Source of the DNA: Vibrio cincinnatiensis DSM 19608
GTDB taxonomy: Bacteria > Pseudomonadota > Gammaproteobacteria > Enterobacterales > Vibrionaceae
Length of the DNA stretch: 64,000 nucleotides
Direction: 5' to 3'
NCBI RefSeq assembly: GCF_900167345.1
Contig: NZ_FUXB01000009.1
Location: 62,001 to 126,000, forward strand
The notes beneath the pieces were generated by a model that made no database searches, was not told the origin of the DNA, and worked only from the letters and a program-made list of their open reading frames with translations. Shown here in pieces: positions 27,722 through 36,277 of this stretch; position 1 is the stretch's first letter, and every line of letters begins with the position of its first letter. The position numbers and the translations under genes are program-made.

Positions 27722-28606
27722 ATGGACGTAAAAGTCTTTCGTACCTTTCTTGAGTTGGCTAAAGTTCGTCACTTTGGGCGAGCTGCGGAGAACTTGTATC
27801 TTACTCAAGCAGCGGTTAGTGCAAGAATCAAACAGTTGGAAAATTATTTTGATGCTCAGCTTTTTACTCGAGATCGCAATAATATCAAATTGACATCAGC
27901 CGGAGAACGCTTGGTTGGTTATGCTGAAGTAATGGTTGCCACTCTACAGCAAGCTAAGTTAGAGCTTTCACTAGAGAGCGGTAAAGCGCTACAGCTAACA
28001 TTAGGCGGTACGCCGAACATATGGGATGCTTATTTACAAAACTGCCTCAGTGCCATTACAGACGCATTTAGTGGCTATGGTTTTAAAGCCGAAGTGATGG
28101 GTCGGGAGCAGTTGAATCGCCAACTTCTTGAGCGGACGATGGACATGGCTTTTACTTTCGACCAAATTAAAGCAGAAGAGTTGCAATGTAAGAAAGTGGC
28201 AGACTTAGTGTTGGTTTTTGTATCCACTCGTCCTGATACTGCGGATTCTGTTTTTGATAATCAGTACGTTTATGTGGATTGGGGCATGCGATTTGCTTCT
28301 GAACATGCGGATCGCCATCCTCGTGCACCGGCTCCATTTTTAAGAACGTCAACCGCTCGCATTGCGCTTGATTTTATTTTAGAGAAAGGGGGAAGTGCTT
28401 ATTTACCGGCCTCAGTCGTTGACCCCTTTTTACACTCTGGGCAATTGTATCGTGTGGCCGCGGTAGAAAATTGGTATTGGCCTATTTATCTGAGCTATCG
28501 AAAAAATAGTTCATCAATAGAGGCGATTACTCAAGTTGAGACCTTGGTTAAAAACATCGATCCACTGACGGCTTACAGCATACAGAAAGCGGGAGAGAAG
28601 GGTTAA
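27722..28606 (+). CDS. hdfR: LysR-family regulator HdfR
   Basis: A 294-residue LysR regulator: winged helix-turn-helix at residues 1-62 (FLELAKVRHFGRAAENLYLTQAAVSARIKQLE), then a substrate-binding domain. In E. coli HdfR lowers flhDC expression and activates other genes. Identity rests on the start sequence MDVKVFRTFLELAKVRHFG and on the divergent neighbour maoP. Vibrios use a different flagellar master regulator, so its targets here are unclear. Confidence 0.85.
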   Translation: MDVKVFRTFLELAKVRHFGRAAENLYLTQAAVSARIKQLENYFDAQLFTRDRNNIKLTSAGERLVGYAEVMVATLQQAKLELSLESGKALQLTLGGTPNIWDAYLQNCLSAITDAFSGYGFKAEVMGREQLNRQLLERTMDMAFTFDQIKAEELQCKKVADLVLVFVSTRPDTADSVFDNQYVYVDWGMRFASEHADRHPRAPAPFLRTSTARIALDFILEKGGSAYLPASVVDPFLHSGQLYRVAAVENWYWPIYLSYRKNSSSIEAITQVETLVKNIDPLTAYSIQKAGEKG

Positions 28607-28626
28607 AAGCACGGTGTATTAACGGC

Positions 28627-28652
28627 AAAAAGGGCAATGTATTGCCCTTTTT
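28627..28652. terminator. Bidirectional terminator between hdfR and lpp
   Basis: AAAAAGGGCAA and its complement with a four-base loop, giving U-rich ends in both directions between two convergent genes. Confidence 0.85.
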
Positions 28653-28666
28653 ATACAGTGCGTTGA

Positions 28667-28936
28667 CTATTTCGTGTATGACTGAGCAATATTGTCGATT
28701 CGCTCATTAGCACGAGCCGCTTCTTCTTGTGCAGAAACCGCAGCGTCTGTTGCGGTATTGGCTTTCGATGTTAATGAAGCGGTTTCACTTCTCAGTGCAG
28801 AAACTTGTTCATTAAGTTGGCTGACTTGATTATTCAATTCATCCAATTTTGTGGTCATTGCTTCGTCAGTGCCTGATGCACAACCCGCTAATAGAAGTAC
28901 TGACGATGCTGTAGCTGCAAGTAACATTTTATTCAT
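28667..28936 (-). CDS. lpp: Braun-type murein lipoprotein
   Basis: The 89-residue precursor has lipobox LLAGC with lipidated C19, then a heptad-repeat coiled coil (LDELNNQVSQLNEQVSALRS...) that should trimerise, and ends in YTK, like the YRK end of E. coli Lpp whose terminal lysine is joined to peptidoglycan. It tethers the outer membrane to the cell wall. It has AAGGAG before the ATG and a TATAAT on the minus strand at 28992-28997 that would give a 48-nt leader. Confidence 0.88.
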   Translation of the reverse strand: MNKMLLAATASSVLLLAGCASGTDEAMTTKLDELNNQVSQLNEQVSALRSETASLTSKANTATDAAVSAQEEAARANERIDNIAQSYTK

Positions 28937-29345
28937 ACCGAACTCCTTGTTGATTTTTATTCAAGACGTCCTATACATTATTTCTGGTCATATTATACAG
29001 TGACGCCTTAAGAGTGTAGCCACTATTCTACCCTTCGCCTATAGACGAATCGTCAAAATAACCCAAAATATTATACATGAATGAATCACTTGAGTTTGTG
29101 TTCGAGCTCTTGCTCAGGGAACTGAGTACCTCGCAACAAGAATATTTTTTGTGACGGCTATCTATGTTATTGCTATTCGCGCTATTATACTGCGTTCGAT
29201 TTTTTGTTTTTCTGCTTTGCCTCTATAGCTTGAAGCGGCAGTCATGTTGGTGACACTTATTTTTCTTAGCAATCGTGTTAAGTGTACTCTCTTGCTTAGT
29301 AAGGGAGTAGAGTGTGAACCTTGATATTTTTTATTGGAGAATCCT

Positions 29346-30677
29346 TTGCAGTTTAAAGAATTAGGCCTAGACAACCGCTTATTGAAAACCTTAGCTCATT
29401 ATAATTTCAAACAAGCGACCGATATCCAACGGCAAGCCATTCCTGTCGCTATGGCGGGAAAAGATTTGTTGGCATCTTCAAAAACGGGATCGGGTAAAAC
29501 GTTAGCCTTTTTGCTTCCAATGCTGCATAAGGCATTAAAAAATAAAGCATTATCATCTAAAGACCCACGCGGTATTATTCTCGTTCCGACCCGTGAATTG
29601 GCTAAGCAGGTATATAGTGAACTGCGTTCCGCTCTGGCTGGGCTCAGTTATACCGCAACCTTGATCACCGGTGGTGAAAATTTTAATGATCAGGTGAAAG
29701 CTTTACGTCGTGGTCCACGGTTTATTGTAGCGACACCTGGGCGTTTGGCGGATCATCTTGAGCATCGTTCGCTTTTTCTTGATGGATTAGAGACGCTCAT
29801 TCTTGATGAAGCCGATCGAATGTTAGATTTAGGTTTTGCGCCACAACTTCGACATATTCATAAGGCAGCGAAGCATCGTCGTCGACAAACTCTGATGTTT
29901 TCTGCAACGTTAGATCATGCAGAAATGAATGATATTGCTTATGAAATGCTAAATGATCCTAAACGCATTGCGATTGGGCTATCGAATGAACAGCATAAAG
30001 ATATTCAGCAACGTTTTTATCTGTGTGACCATTTAGATCATAAAGAAGCACTACTTGAGCGTATTTTGCAGGAAGCTGACTATCGTCAAGTGATTATTTT
30101 TACCGCGACGCGAGTGGATACTGAACGTTTGACTGAGAAGTTAAATCAGCAGCACCTAAAAGCGGTCGCGTTGAGTGGTAACCTCAACCAAGCTCAGCGT
30201 AATACGATTATGAGCCAATTTGAACGGGCTATCTTTAAAATTTTAGTGACAACCGATGTGGCATCACGTGGATTGGATATTGCTAGTGTGACTCACGTGA
30301 TTAATTTTGACATGCCGAAACACACCGAAGAATACGTTCACCGCGTCGGGCGTACTGGGCGGGCGGGCAATAAAGGGGATGCGATTTCTCTGGTGGGCCC
30401 TAAAGATTGGGATAGTTTTAAACGGGTCGAGGCTTTCTTGCAACAAGAGATTCAGTTCGATGTTTTAGAAGGTTTACAGGGTAAATTTAAAGGCTTGAAA
30501 GTTCGTCAAGTGGTGCATAACACCGCCGTTACTGCCAATAAAGCTAAACCTCAGCAAAAGAAAACAGCGAAGAAACCGGTTAAGCGGGATAAAAGTTATT
30601 ATCAGAACGTGGCGGTGGGCGATTCTATCTTTATTCCGAAAAAGAAAACCCCTCCCAAGGTGGATGATGGTGAATAA
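29346..30677 (+). CDS. DEAD-box ATP-dependent RNA helicase
   Basis: The 443-residue protein has the full set of helicase motifs: Q motif (LKTLAHYNFKQATDIQRQAIPVA), SSKTGSGKT, PTRELA, TPGRL, DEAD, SAT, TTDVASRGLD and HRVGRTGRAG, then a lysine-rich tail (about residues 385-443) for RNA contact. It resembles RhlE/SrmB types and would remodel RNA during ribosome assembly or at low temperature. The start is TTG at 29346, with GGAGAA at 29336-29341 placed five bases before it; the earlier TTG at 29334 overlaps that site. An imperfect inverted repeat at 29285-29309 lies in the leader. Confidence 0.92.
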   Translation: MQFKELGLDNRLLKTLAHYNFKQATDIQRQAIPVAMAGKDLLASSKTGSGKTLAFLLPMLHKALKNKALSSKDPRGIILVPTRELAKQVYSELRSALAGLSYTATLITGGENFNDQVKALRRGPRFIVATPGRLADHLEHRSLFLDGLETLILDEADRMLDLGFAPQLRHIHKAAKHRRRQTLMFSATLDHAEMNDIAYEMLNDPKRIAIGLSNEQHKDIQQRFYLCDHLDHKEALLERILQEADYRQVIIFTATRVDTERLTEKLNQQHLKAVALSGNLNQAQRNTIMSQFERAIFKILVTTDVASRGLDIASVTHVINFDMPKHTEEYVHRVGRTGRAGNKGDAISLVGPKDWDSFKRVEAFLQQEIQFDVLEGLQGKFKGLKVRQVVHNTAVTANKAKPQQKKTAKKPVKRDKSYYQNVAVGDSIFIPKKKTPPKVDDGE

Positions 30678-30697
30678 CATACACCTTATTGGTGTTC

Positions 30698-30723
30698 AAA
30701 AGCCGCTCTTTGGAGCGGCTTTT
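30698..30723 (+). terminator. Terminator of the DEAD-box gene
   Basis: AAAAGCCGCTC and its perfect complement around TTTG, followed by GTTTT, about 20 bases after the stop. Confidence 0.85.
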
Positions 30724-30742
30724 GTTTTATCAGGGGAGAGAA

Positions 30743-30766
30743 AAAGCTCCGTATTGACGGAGCTTT
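30743..30766 (-). terminator. Terminator of the YjiH-like gene
   Basis: AAAGCTCCGT and complement around ATTG, with a T-run on the minus strand past 30743. It ends the gene that stops at 30792. Confidence 0.75.
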
Positions 30767-30791
30767 ATGGACTTTATTTCGTGATATAAGC

Positions 30792-32183
30792 TTAGAAAAT
30801 GAGGTGAGCAACCCCAACAATCACTGGTAATGTAATGAGTGTTCGCAGGATAAAGATCACAAACAGTTCTAGAATGTTGACGGGAATGCGGCTACCTAGC
30901 AGCAGAGCACCCACTTCAGACATATAGATAAGCTGAGTGACGGACATTGCTGCAATGACAAAGCGGGTCATCTCATTGTCGATAGATGCTGCTAAAATAG
31001 CCGGAATAAACATATCAGCAAAACCCACCACGATGGTTTGTGATGCTTGTACCGCCTCAGGTACACCGAGCATTTCTAAATAAGGAATGAAAGGTTGACC
31101 AAGCAGAGCAAATACAGAAGTGTATTCCGCAATCACTAAAGCAATCGTACCCAGCCCCATAACAACAGGTAGTACACCAAAAACCATATCAATAGCATTG
31201 CGAATGCCTTCACCAAGAATGGATTTGGCTGATTTGACTTGCCCTGCTCGATCTAAAGCGAGAGAAAGCCCCCAAGAAAAGGTACTGTGCCCTTGTGGAA
31301 TTGCATCGGCATCTTTTTCTGGTTTTGAACCATCAATGAAAATATCTTTTTTCAAGCTTAGTGGTGGAAGGCGAGGAATGATAATGGCAGCAACGACACC
31401 CGCAAGACAGATCGCGCCATAAAACGGTAAAAATAAGTGCTCTAATTGAACTTGAGCCAGAACCACTAAGCTGAATGTAATGGAGACAGCAGAGAAGGTT
31501 GTGCCTATAACAGCAGCTTCGCGCTGAGTATAAAATTTATCTTCGTACTGCTTGCTAGTGAGAAGAATACCCACACTACCATCACCGAGCCAAGAAGCGG
31601 TACAGTCAATAGCACCACGGCCAGGAAGGTTAAATAAGGGGCGCATCACTTTACTCAACAAGCTTCCCATGAGTTCAAGTAGGCCAAAATTCAACAGAAG
31701 AGGGAGGAGTAGCCCTGCAAAAATAAACACGGAAAAGAGAGTTGGAAGCAATCCTTCCAGCACCAATCCACCCGTATTTTCTTCCCAGATGGCTTTAGGA
31801 CCAAGCTGGAAAAAAGTCATGATGATAGCAATACCACCGATGATGCGAACAACTAGCCAAACCCAACTCGGATTTAAAAGGTTATTAAGAAACGTGTGGC
31901 GAAGAATGACCGCAGGTTTGAATAGTTTTGTTACTACAGAAGCAATGGCCATAAAAGCCACAATGATGGTAATGGTCCCAACGAGATAATCACCCAATAG
32001 CGCTTGTACTGATTTTGCTAAAATGGCGACTGGAATGGTTAACCCATCATTATAATAGACGGGGGCCATGAATAGAAAAACACCCACTAATGATGGAAGG
32101 AAGAACATCCAAAAATTGCCAGCAGATCGCTTATTGGCGGAAGGTGTTAAGGGTTGACTATTATCTTGCATTTCTTTTCCCAT
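30792..32183 (-). CDS. YjiH-family membrane protein with nucleoside-recognition (Gate) domains
   Basis: A 463-residue inner-membrane protein with about 11-12 helices. Two Gate-type segments are visible (LPGRGAIDCTASWLGDGSVGILLTS near residues 195-220 and the C-terminal AIDMVFGVLPVVMGLGTIAL...GFADMFIPAILAA). It belongs to the YjiH group, of unknown function, related to spore-maturation and nucleoside-transport Gate proteins. The start is uncertain: ATG at 32183 and an internal ATG at 32171 are equally weak in ribosome binding sites. It lies alone between two terminators. Confidence 0.82.
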   Translation of the reverse strand: MGKEMQDNSQPLTPSANKRSAGNFWMFFLPSLVGVFLFMAPVYYNDGLTIPVAILAKSVQALLGDYLVGTITIIVAFMAIASVVTKLFKPAVILRHTFLNNLLNPSWVWLVVRIIGGIAIIMTFFQLGPKAIWEENTGGLVLEGLLPTLFSVFIFAGLLLPLLLNFGLLELMGSLLSKVMRPLFNLPGRGAIDCTASWLGDGSVGILLTSKQYEDKFYTQREAAVIGTTFSAVSITFSLVVLAQVQLEHLFLPFYGAICLAGVVAAIIIPRLPPLSLKKDIFIDGSKPEKDADAIPQGHSTFSWGLSLALDRAGQVKSAKSILGEGIRNAIDMVFGVLPVVMGLGTIALVIAEYTSVFALLGQPFIPYLEMLGVPEAVQASQTIVVGFADMFIPAILAASIDNEMTRFVIAAMSVTQLIYMSEVGALLLGSRIPVNILELFVIFILRTLITLPVIVGVAHLIF

Positions 32184-32515
32184 GCTTTACTAACAAACGA
32201 AAGGTCTTGAGCAATATTTACATTCATATTACAGCAAAGACCTCAGTGTTCAGAATATCTGCCTTTGTCTATCTTTGCAATACTATTCATCAAAATGGGT
32301 TAAATATTCACTCATTTACACTGTTATATTGAAAGTGATTGGTGATTTGTTTTGTTATTGTTTCATTGGTTATGGTTTTGTTTAAGTCTTTTCTTATGTT
32401 TTTGTGATGCTAAGGGTAGGTTTATTCATTAATTTGAACTCGTGATTATGATGAATAAAAAAGCCCTTAACCTGAATAGCTAAGGGCAACAGAGTATAGA
32501 TATGGAAATGTTGGA
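32184..32515. other. Intergenic region between YjiH and the second SulP gene
   Basis: AT-rich, 330 bases. It holds the YjiH promoter region on the right-hand side of that gene and, at the far end, the SulP terminator. The reading frame at 32090-32332 is only noise. No further structure seen. Confidence 0.5.
32457..32487 (-). terminator. Terminator of the second SulP gene
   Basis: GCCCTTA and its complement around an eleven-base loop, followed on the minus strand by six T and then ATT. Confidence 0.75.
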
Positions 32516-34168
32516 TTAGTGTTTTTGAATCATGGCCAAGCTTGAGCTTAATGCCTCATCAAATTCAGCAAAGAACTGTTCTTCACCGACTAACTGGACA
32601 ATACCTGCCCGGCGTAATTTTAGAGTCACTCTAGAATTAGCCCCGGAAATCAGCACTTTGACCTGTTTATTATGGAAGTGGTGAATCATGTCTTCTAAGG
32701 TTTGGAGGGCCGTAATATCCATAAATGGCACCCATTTCAAGCGAATAATTAATATTTCGGGCGTTTCTTGAATACTGCTCATCACTTGTTCAAAGTTTTC
32801 TGCGGCGGCAAAGAAAAAGGGGCCTTCTAGTGCATAAACAGCAATTTCTCGTGGTAGCTCCGTAATGCCGTGATGCTGGAGTTCATAATTTAGTTCGCGT
32901 GGAGTACTGGCTTTTACTTCAACACTGGCCGCCATTCGTTTCACAAAATGTAAGGTGGCAATAATAACCCCAATATTGACGGCCACCACCAGATCGGCAA
33001 ATACAGTTAACCCAAACGTGATCAGTAAGATGGCCACATCGGCTTTGGGGGCTCGTTTGATTAACTTAATAAAATGAGGGGCTTCACTCATGTTCCAAGC
33101 TACGACGAATAAGATTGCGCTCAAGGTTGCCAATGGAATATTGACGGCAAGGGGAGCTAATGCCAGTAGGATAACCACTAACGTTAACGCATGAACGACC
33201 CCCGAAATGGGGCTATTGCCTCCATTACGAATGTTGGTGGCTGTTCGTGCAATCGCTCCTGTTGCTGCTATCCCCCCAAAGAGTGGCGCAACAATATTAG
33301 CGATACCTTGTCCGACAAGCTCTTGGTTGGAATTGTGCTTCGTTCCTGCCATTCCATCCGCGACCACTGCTGAGAGCAATGATTCAATCGCCCCCAGCAT
33401 GGCAATGGCAAATGCGGGGCCGATCAGGTGTAGCATTTGCGCAAAGCTAACTTGAGGGATGGCTAATTCTGGCAACCCTTGGGGGATACCACCAAATGCT
33501 GAACCAATGGTGCGTACACCATCAAAACCAATGACATACTGTAGGCTGGTGACAACTAATAAAGCCAATAACGGGCCGGGTATTTTGGAAAGTTTGGGTA
33601 TTTTGGGGCCCAAGACGACAAGAGCAAGTGAGAACAGCCCTAATAGCGTCGTGGTAAGATTTAGATGAGGAAAAGCGTGAAAAATGGCGATCAACTTTTG
33701 ATGGAAGTGTTCGCCAGTAATATTTGGTAAACCAAAAAATTCTTGCCACTGTCCAACCCAAATAATGACGCCAATGCCGCTGGTAAAGCCAACAATGACG
33801 GGGCTAGGAATATAACGAATAATACTGCCGAGTTTAGCGATACCTAGAATCAGTAAAATCACGCCCGCCATCATGGTAGCGATTTGCAACCCCGCAATAC
33901 CATATTCTGCGACAATACCCGCTAAGATGACGATAAAGGCACCGGTTGGCCCTGCAATTTGTACTCGAGAACCACCAAACAGTGAAACGATGATCCCCGC
34001 GATGATCGCCGTATAAATCCCTTGCTCTGGCTTAACACCGGAAGCGATAGCAAAAGCCATGGCTAAAGGTAAAGCCACAACGCCAACAATTACCCCAGCG
34101 GTAATATTTTTTACCCATTGGTTAGGTCTGAGTAAACCGACTTTATAAGACTCATAAATGGCAAACAT
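32516..34168 (-). CDS. SulP-family anion transporter with STAS domain (second copy)
   Basis: The 550-residue protein has SulP signatures (GVVALPLAMAFAIASGVKPEQGIYTAII and GGSRVQIAGPTGAF), about 12 helices, and a C-terminal STAS domain (about residues 430-545, RLKWVPFMDITALQTLEDM). It is a separate family branch from the SulP protein at 23693: it keeps the VQIAGPTGAF motif of DauA/BicA-like carriers. Sulfate, bicarbonate or dicarboxylate transport is possible. Monocistronic. Confidence 0.9.
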   Translation of the reverse strand: MFAIYESYKVGLLRPNQWVKNITAGVIVGVVALPLAMAFAIASGVKPEQGIYTAIIAGIIVSLFGGSRVQIAGPTGAFIVILAGIVAEYGIAGLQIATMMAGVILLILGIAKLGSIIRYIPSPVIVGFTSGIGVIIWVGQWQEFFGLPNITGEHFHQKLIAIFHAFPHLNLTTTLLGLFSLALVVLGPKIPKLSKIPGPLLALLVVTSLQYVIGFDGVRTIGSAFGGIPQGLPELAIPQVSFAQMLHLIGPAFAIAMLGAIESLLSAVVADGMAGTKHNSNQELVGQGIANIVAPLFGGIAATGAIARTATNIRNGGNSPISGVVHALTLVVILLALAPLAVNIPLATLSAILFVVAWNMSEAPHFIKLIKRAPKADVAILLITFGLTVFADLVVAVNIGVIIATLHFVKRMAASVEVKASTPRELNYELQHHGITELPREIAVYALEGPFFFAAAENFEQVMSSIQETPEILIIRLKWVPFMDITALQTLEDMIHHFHNKQVKVLISGANSRVTLKLRRAGIVQLVGEEQFFAEFDEALSSSLAMIQKH

Positions 34169-34498
34169 GCATGATCACCTTAAAAAACATAGGGAATAGA
34201 AGACGCAGGGGATTCTACGCTCATTTTTATCTCTGTAAAGGGAGGCTCAAATAGAGGGAAGGGCGCTGAATTATTGACCTGCTACCTGAGATAGATCATA
34301 TCAATTTTATTTCATCTGACCATAATGGTTCATTAATAGCCGATTTGGGATATCAATAGAGCCGGTGAATAAAAGGGAAGGTGGTTATTTGCCGAATAAG
34401 AGCGGAAAGAATAAACAGGATATTCCATGTTGAGCATGTGCGTAAGAATGCTTATAATCTTTAAATTGCATAAAATAACGACAGAAAGGGAATTGGTT
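34169..34498. other. Divergent region, second SulP / glycogen-binding-fold gene
   Basis: The left part should carry the SulP promoter on the minus strand, which I cannot place. The right part carries the promoter described separately. No gene. Confidence 0.5.
34430..34458 (+). promoter_or_regulatory. Sigma-70-type promoter of the gene at 34499
   Basis: -35 TTGAGC (34430-34435), 17 bases, and a perfect -10 TATAAT (34453-34458). The predicted start near 34465 gives a leader of about 34 nt. Confidence 0.65.
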
Positions 34499-34798
34499 AT
34501 GATTACTAAACGTTTTTTTAAAACAAAGAATGAAGTGGAAGTGACGTTTGAAGTGGAAGTTCCGCAAAATACAGTGAGCGTTGCTCTGGTCGCAGATTTC
34601 TTAGATTGGCAACCTCAGCCAATGAAAAAAGTCGCTAAATCAAATATCTATAAGTTTAAAACTCGTTTACCTAAAGAGAGTCAGTTTCAATACCGTTATT
34701 TACTGGATGAACAAGAATGGATGAATGATACCCAAGCCGATGCTTATGTTGCTAATGAATTTGGTGAAGACAACTGTGTACTTTGCACTGCTCAGTAA
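34499..34798 (+). CDS. Stand-alone glycogen-binding-fold (CBM48/E-set) protein
   Basis: A 99-residue single-domain protein with the E-set pattern of isoamylase N-terminal domains and AMPK glycogen-binding modules: VEVTFEVEVPQNTVSVALVADFLDWQPQPM, then YKFKTRLPKESQFQYRYLLDEQEWMND. The tryptophans for glucan contact are present. No catalytic domain is attached. It may bind glycogen or another protein; the role is unknown. The start at 34499 has GAAAGGGA before it. Confidence 0.85.
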   Translation: MITKRFFKTKNEVEVTFEVEVPQNTVSVALVADFLDWQPQPMKKVAKSNIYKFKTRLPKESQFQYRYLLDEQEWMNDTQADAYVANEFGEDNCVLCTAQ

Positions 34799-34907
34799 GC
34801 ATTCTGATAAGTTTGTCAAAAAATGGGTTGTTTTTTGCTCAGAAGGTGACTTTTAGGCGAGAAAGTTTTACCCTTTTGTCTCTTTTAACAGTTTCTACGG
34901 GTTAATT

Positions 34908-36224
34908 GTGTCACCAACGTCTCTTTTTTATCGATTTTCGGAGCTTTCTAAAGGCCGGAAAGCTTCCATTATAGGTTTGCCTTTACTGGCCATCGCCGTG
35001 ATGTCTTCGTCTCTCAGTCATCAATCTCATCCAAGAAAAATCGATTTAACCATTAGTGAATCTCAGATCGTTGAATCGATTTTGTCGGATGCAGCGGAAA
35101 GCAAGAAGGTTTCTTATCCTGATTATGAATATGAGATAAAACCGGGCGATAATTTAAGCTCTATTTTTAATCAACTGGGTTTTCGTTATCAAGAGTTGAT
35201 GAAAATCATGGAGACAGACTTAAACTATTTAGCACTGGATACCTTAAAGCCGGGTAATACACTACGATTTTGGCGATCGGCAGATGGACAAACCTTAGCT
35301 AAAATGGAGTTGAAATTCAGTTTAGTAGAAGGGGCGGTTTACTCTCGGTTAGATGATGGCAGCTACGAATTTGAAGAAGTCAATATCCCAGGGCATTGGC
35401 AAGAGCGGGCTCTGATTGGTGAAGTTCAAGGGAGCTTTTCTCAATCTGCCAATCAGTTAGGATTGGGAAGTGCTGATATTGATCAAATCGTCAGTTTACT
35501 CAAAGATAAAATTAACTTTGGACGTGATCTTCGCGCCGGAGATCGCTTTGAAGTGGTGTTATCTCGTCAATTTGTTGGGGATCAACTAACGGGTAATAAA
35601 GAAATTCAAGCCGTTAAAATCTATAACAGAGGCAGTGAAATAACGGCTTACCTATATAAAGATGGTCAGTATTACGATAAGAATGGGGAAAGTTTACAGC
35701 GAGCTTTCCAGCGCTACCCAACGACCAGTAATTGGCGTATTTCTTCAGGATTTGATCCAAATCGTCGCCATCCCGTAACAGGGCGAGTCACTCCTCACAA
35801 TGGGACGGATTTTGCTACCCCGACGGGGACACCCGTTGTCTCAACCGGTGATGGGGTGGTCGTCATGACGCGAAACCATCCTTACGCTGGAAACTATGTT
35901 GCGATTCAGCACGGCAGCACCTATATGACACGTTATTTACATCTGGATAAAATATTGGTGCGTAAAGGGCAAAAAGTGACACGTGGACAGCGTATTGGGC
36001 TCTCTGGAGCAACAGGAAGAGTGACTGGTCCACATATCCATTATGAACTGATTGTTCGTGGTCGGCCTGTTAACCCGATGACCGCTAATATTCCGATGGC
36101 GAATTCGGTTCCGAAGCAAGAGATGGCTCAATTTACAGCGCGTCGTAATGAATTAGATCGATTACTTGCTCAACAAGATAGTTTGTTAGCGGCGAATGCA
36201 GCAAAAACGGACTCAGACATTTAG
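34908..36224 (+). CDS. M23 family peptidoglycan DD-endopeptidase (Shy/MepM-like)
   Basis: A 438-residue cell-wall hydrolase with an N-terminal membrane anchor or uncleaved signal (about residues 18-35), a LysM-like peptidoglycan-binding domain (about 75-122, YEIKPGDNLSSIFNQLGF), a linker domain, and a LytM/M23 catalytic domain whose zinc ligands are H297, D301 and H378 (HNGTDF, HIHYEL). It should cut D-Ala to diaminopimelate cross-links during growth, like MepM or the Vibrio Shy enzymes. Its start is a GTG at 34908 with only weak upstream complementarity. A coiled-coil-like tail (MAQFTARRNELDRLLAQQDSLL) ends it. Confidence 0.9.
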   Translation: MSPTSLFYRFSELSKGRKASIIGLPLLAIAVMSSSLSHQSHPRKIDLTISESQIVESILSDAAESKKVSYPDYEYEIKPGDNLSSIFNQLGFRYQELMKIMETDLNYLALDTLKPGNTLRFWRSADGQTLAKMELKFSLVEGAVYSRLDDGSYEFEEVNIPGHWQERALIGEVQGSFSQSANQLGLGSADIDQIVSLLKDKINFGRDLRAGDRFEVVLSRQFVGDQLTGNKEIQAVKIYNRGSEITAYLYKDGQYYDKNGESLQRAFQRYPTTSNWRISSGFDPNRRHPVTGRVTPHNGTDFATPTGTPVVSTGDGVVVMTRNHPYAGNYVAIQHGSTYMTRYLHLDKILVRKGQKVTRGQRIGLSGATGRVTGPHIHYELIVRGRPVNPMTANIPMANSVPKQEMAQFTARRNELDRLLAQQDSLLAANAAKTDSDI

Positions 36225-36231
36225 TTAAAAT

Positions 36232-36277
36232 TGGCAAGCATGATATTCGTGATTGATTAAGGATGCCCTGCTTGCCA
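36232..36277 (+). terminator. Terminator of the M23 gene, overlapping the convergent gene
   Basis: TGGCAAGCA pairs with TGCTTGCCA over a 28-base loop and is followed by GTTTTTCC. The second arm lies inside the 3' end of the convergent GAF-GGDEF-EAL gene. Confidence 0.5.

Noticed and set aside
31120-31989. Long plus-strand ORFs inside the YjiH gene
   Set aside because: Serine/arginine/proline-rich shadows of hydrophobic codons; the same effect is seen opposite lctP (57725-58966).
23693-34168. Two SulP genes as a recent duplication
   Set aside because: Their signature motifs and lengths differ; they belong to different branches.
34285-34305. FNR or CRP site before the 34499 gene
   Set aside because: GATAGATCATATCAA has wrong half-site spacing for both.
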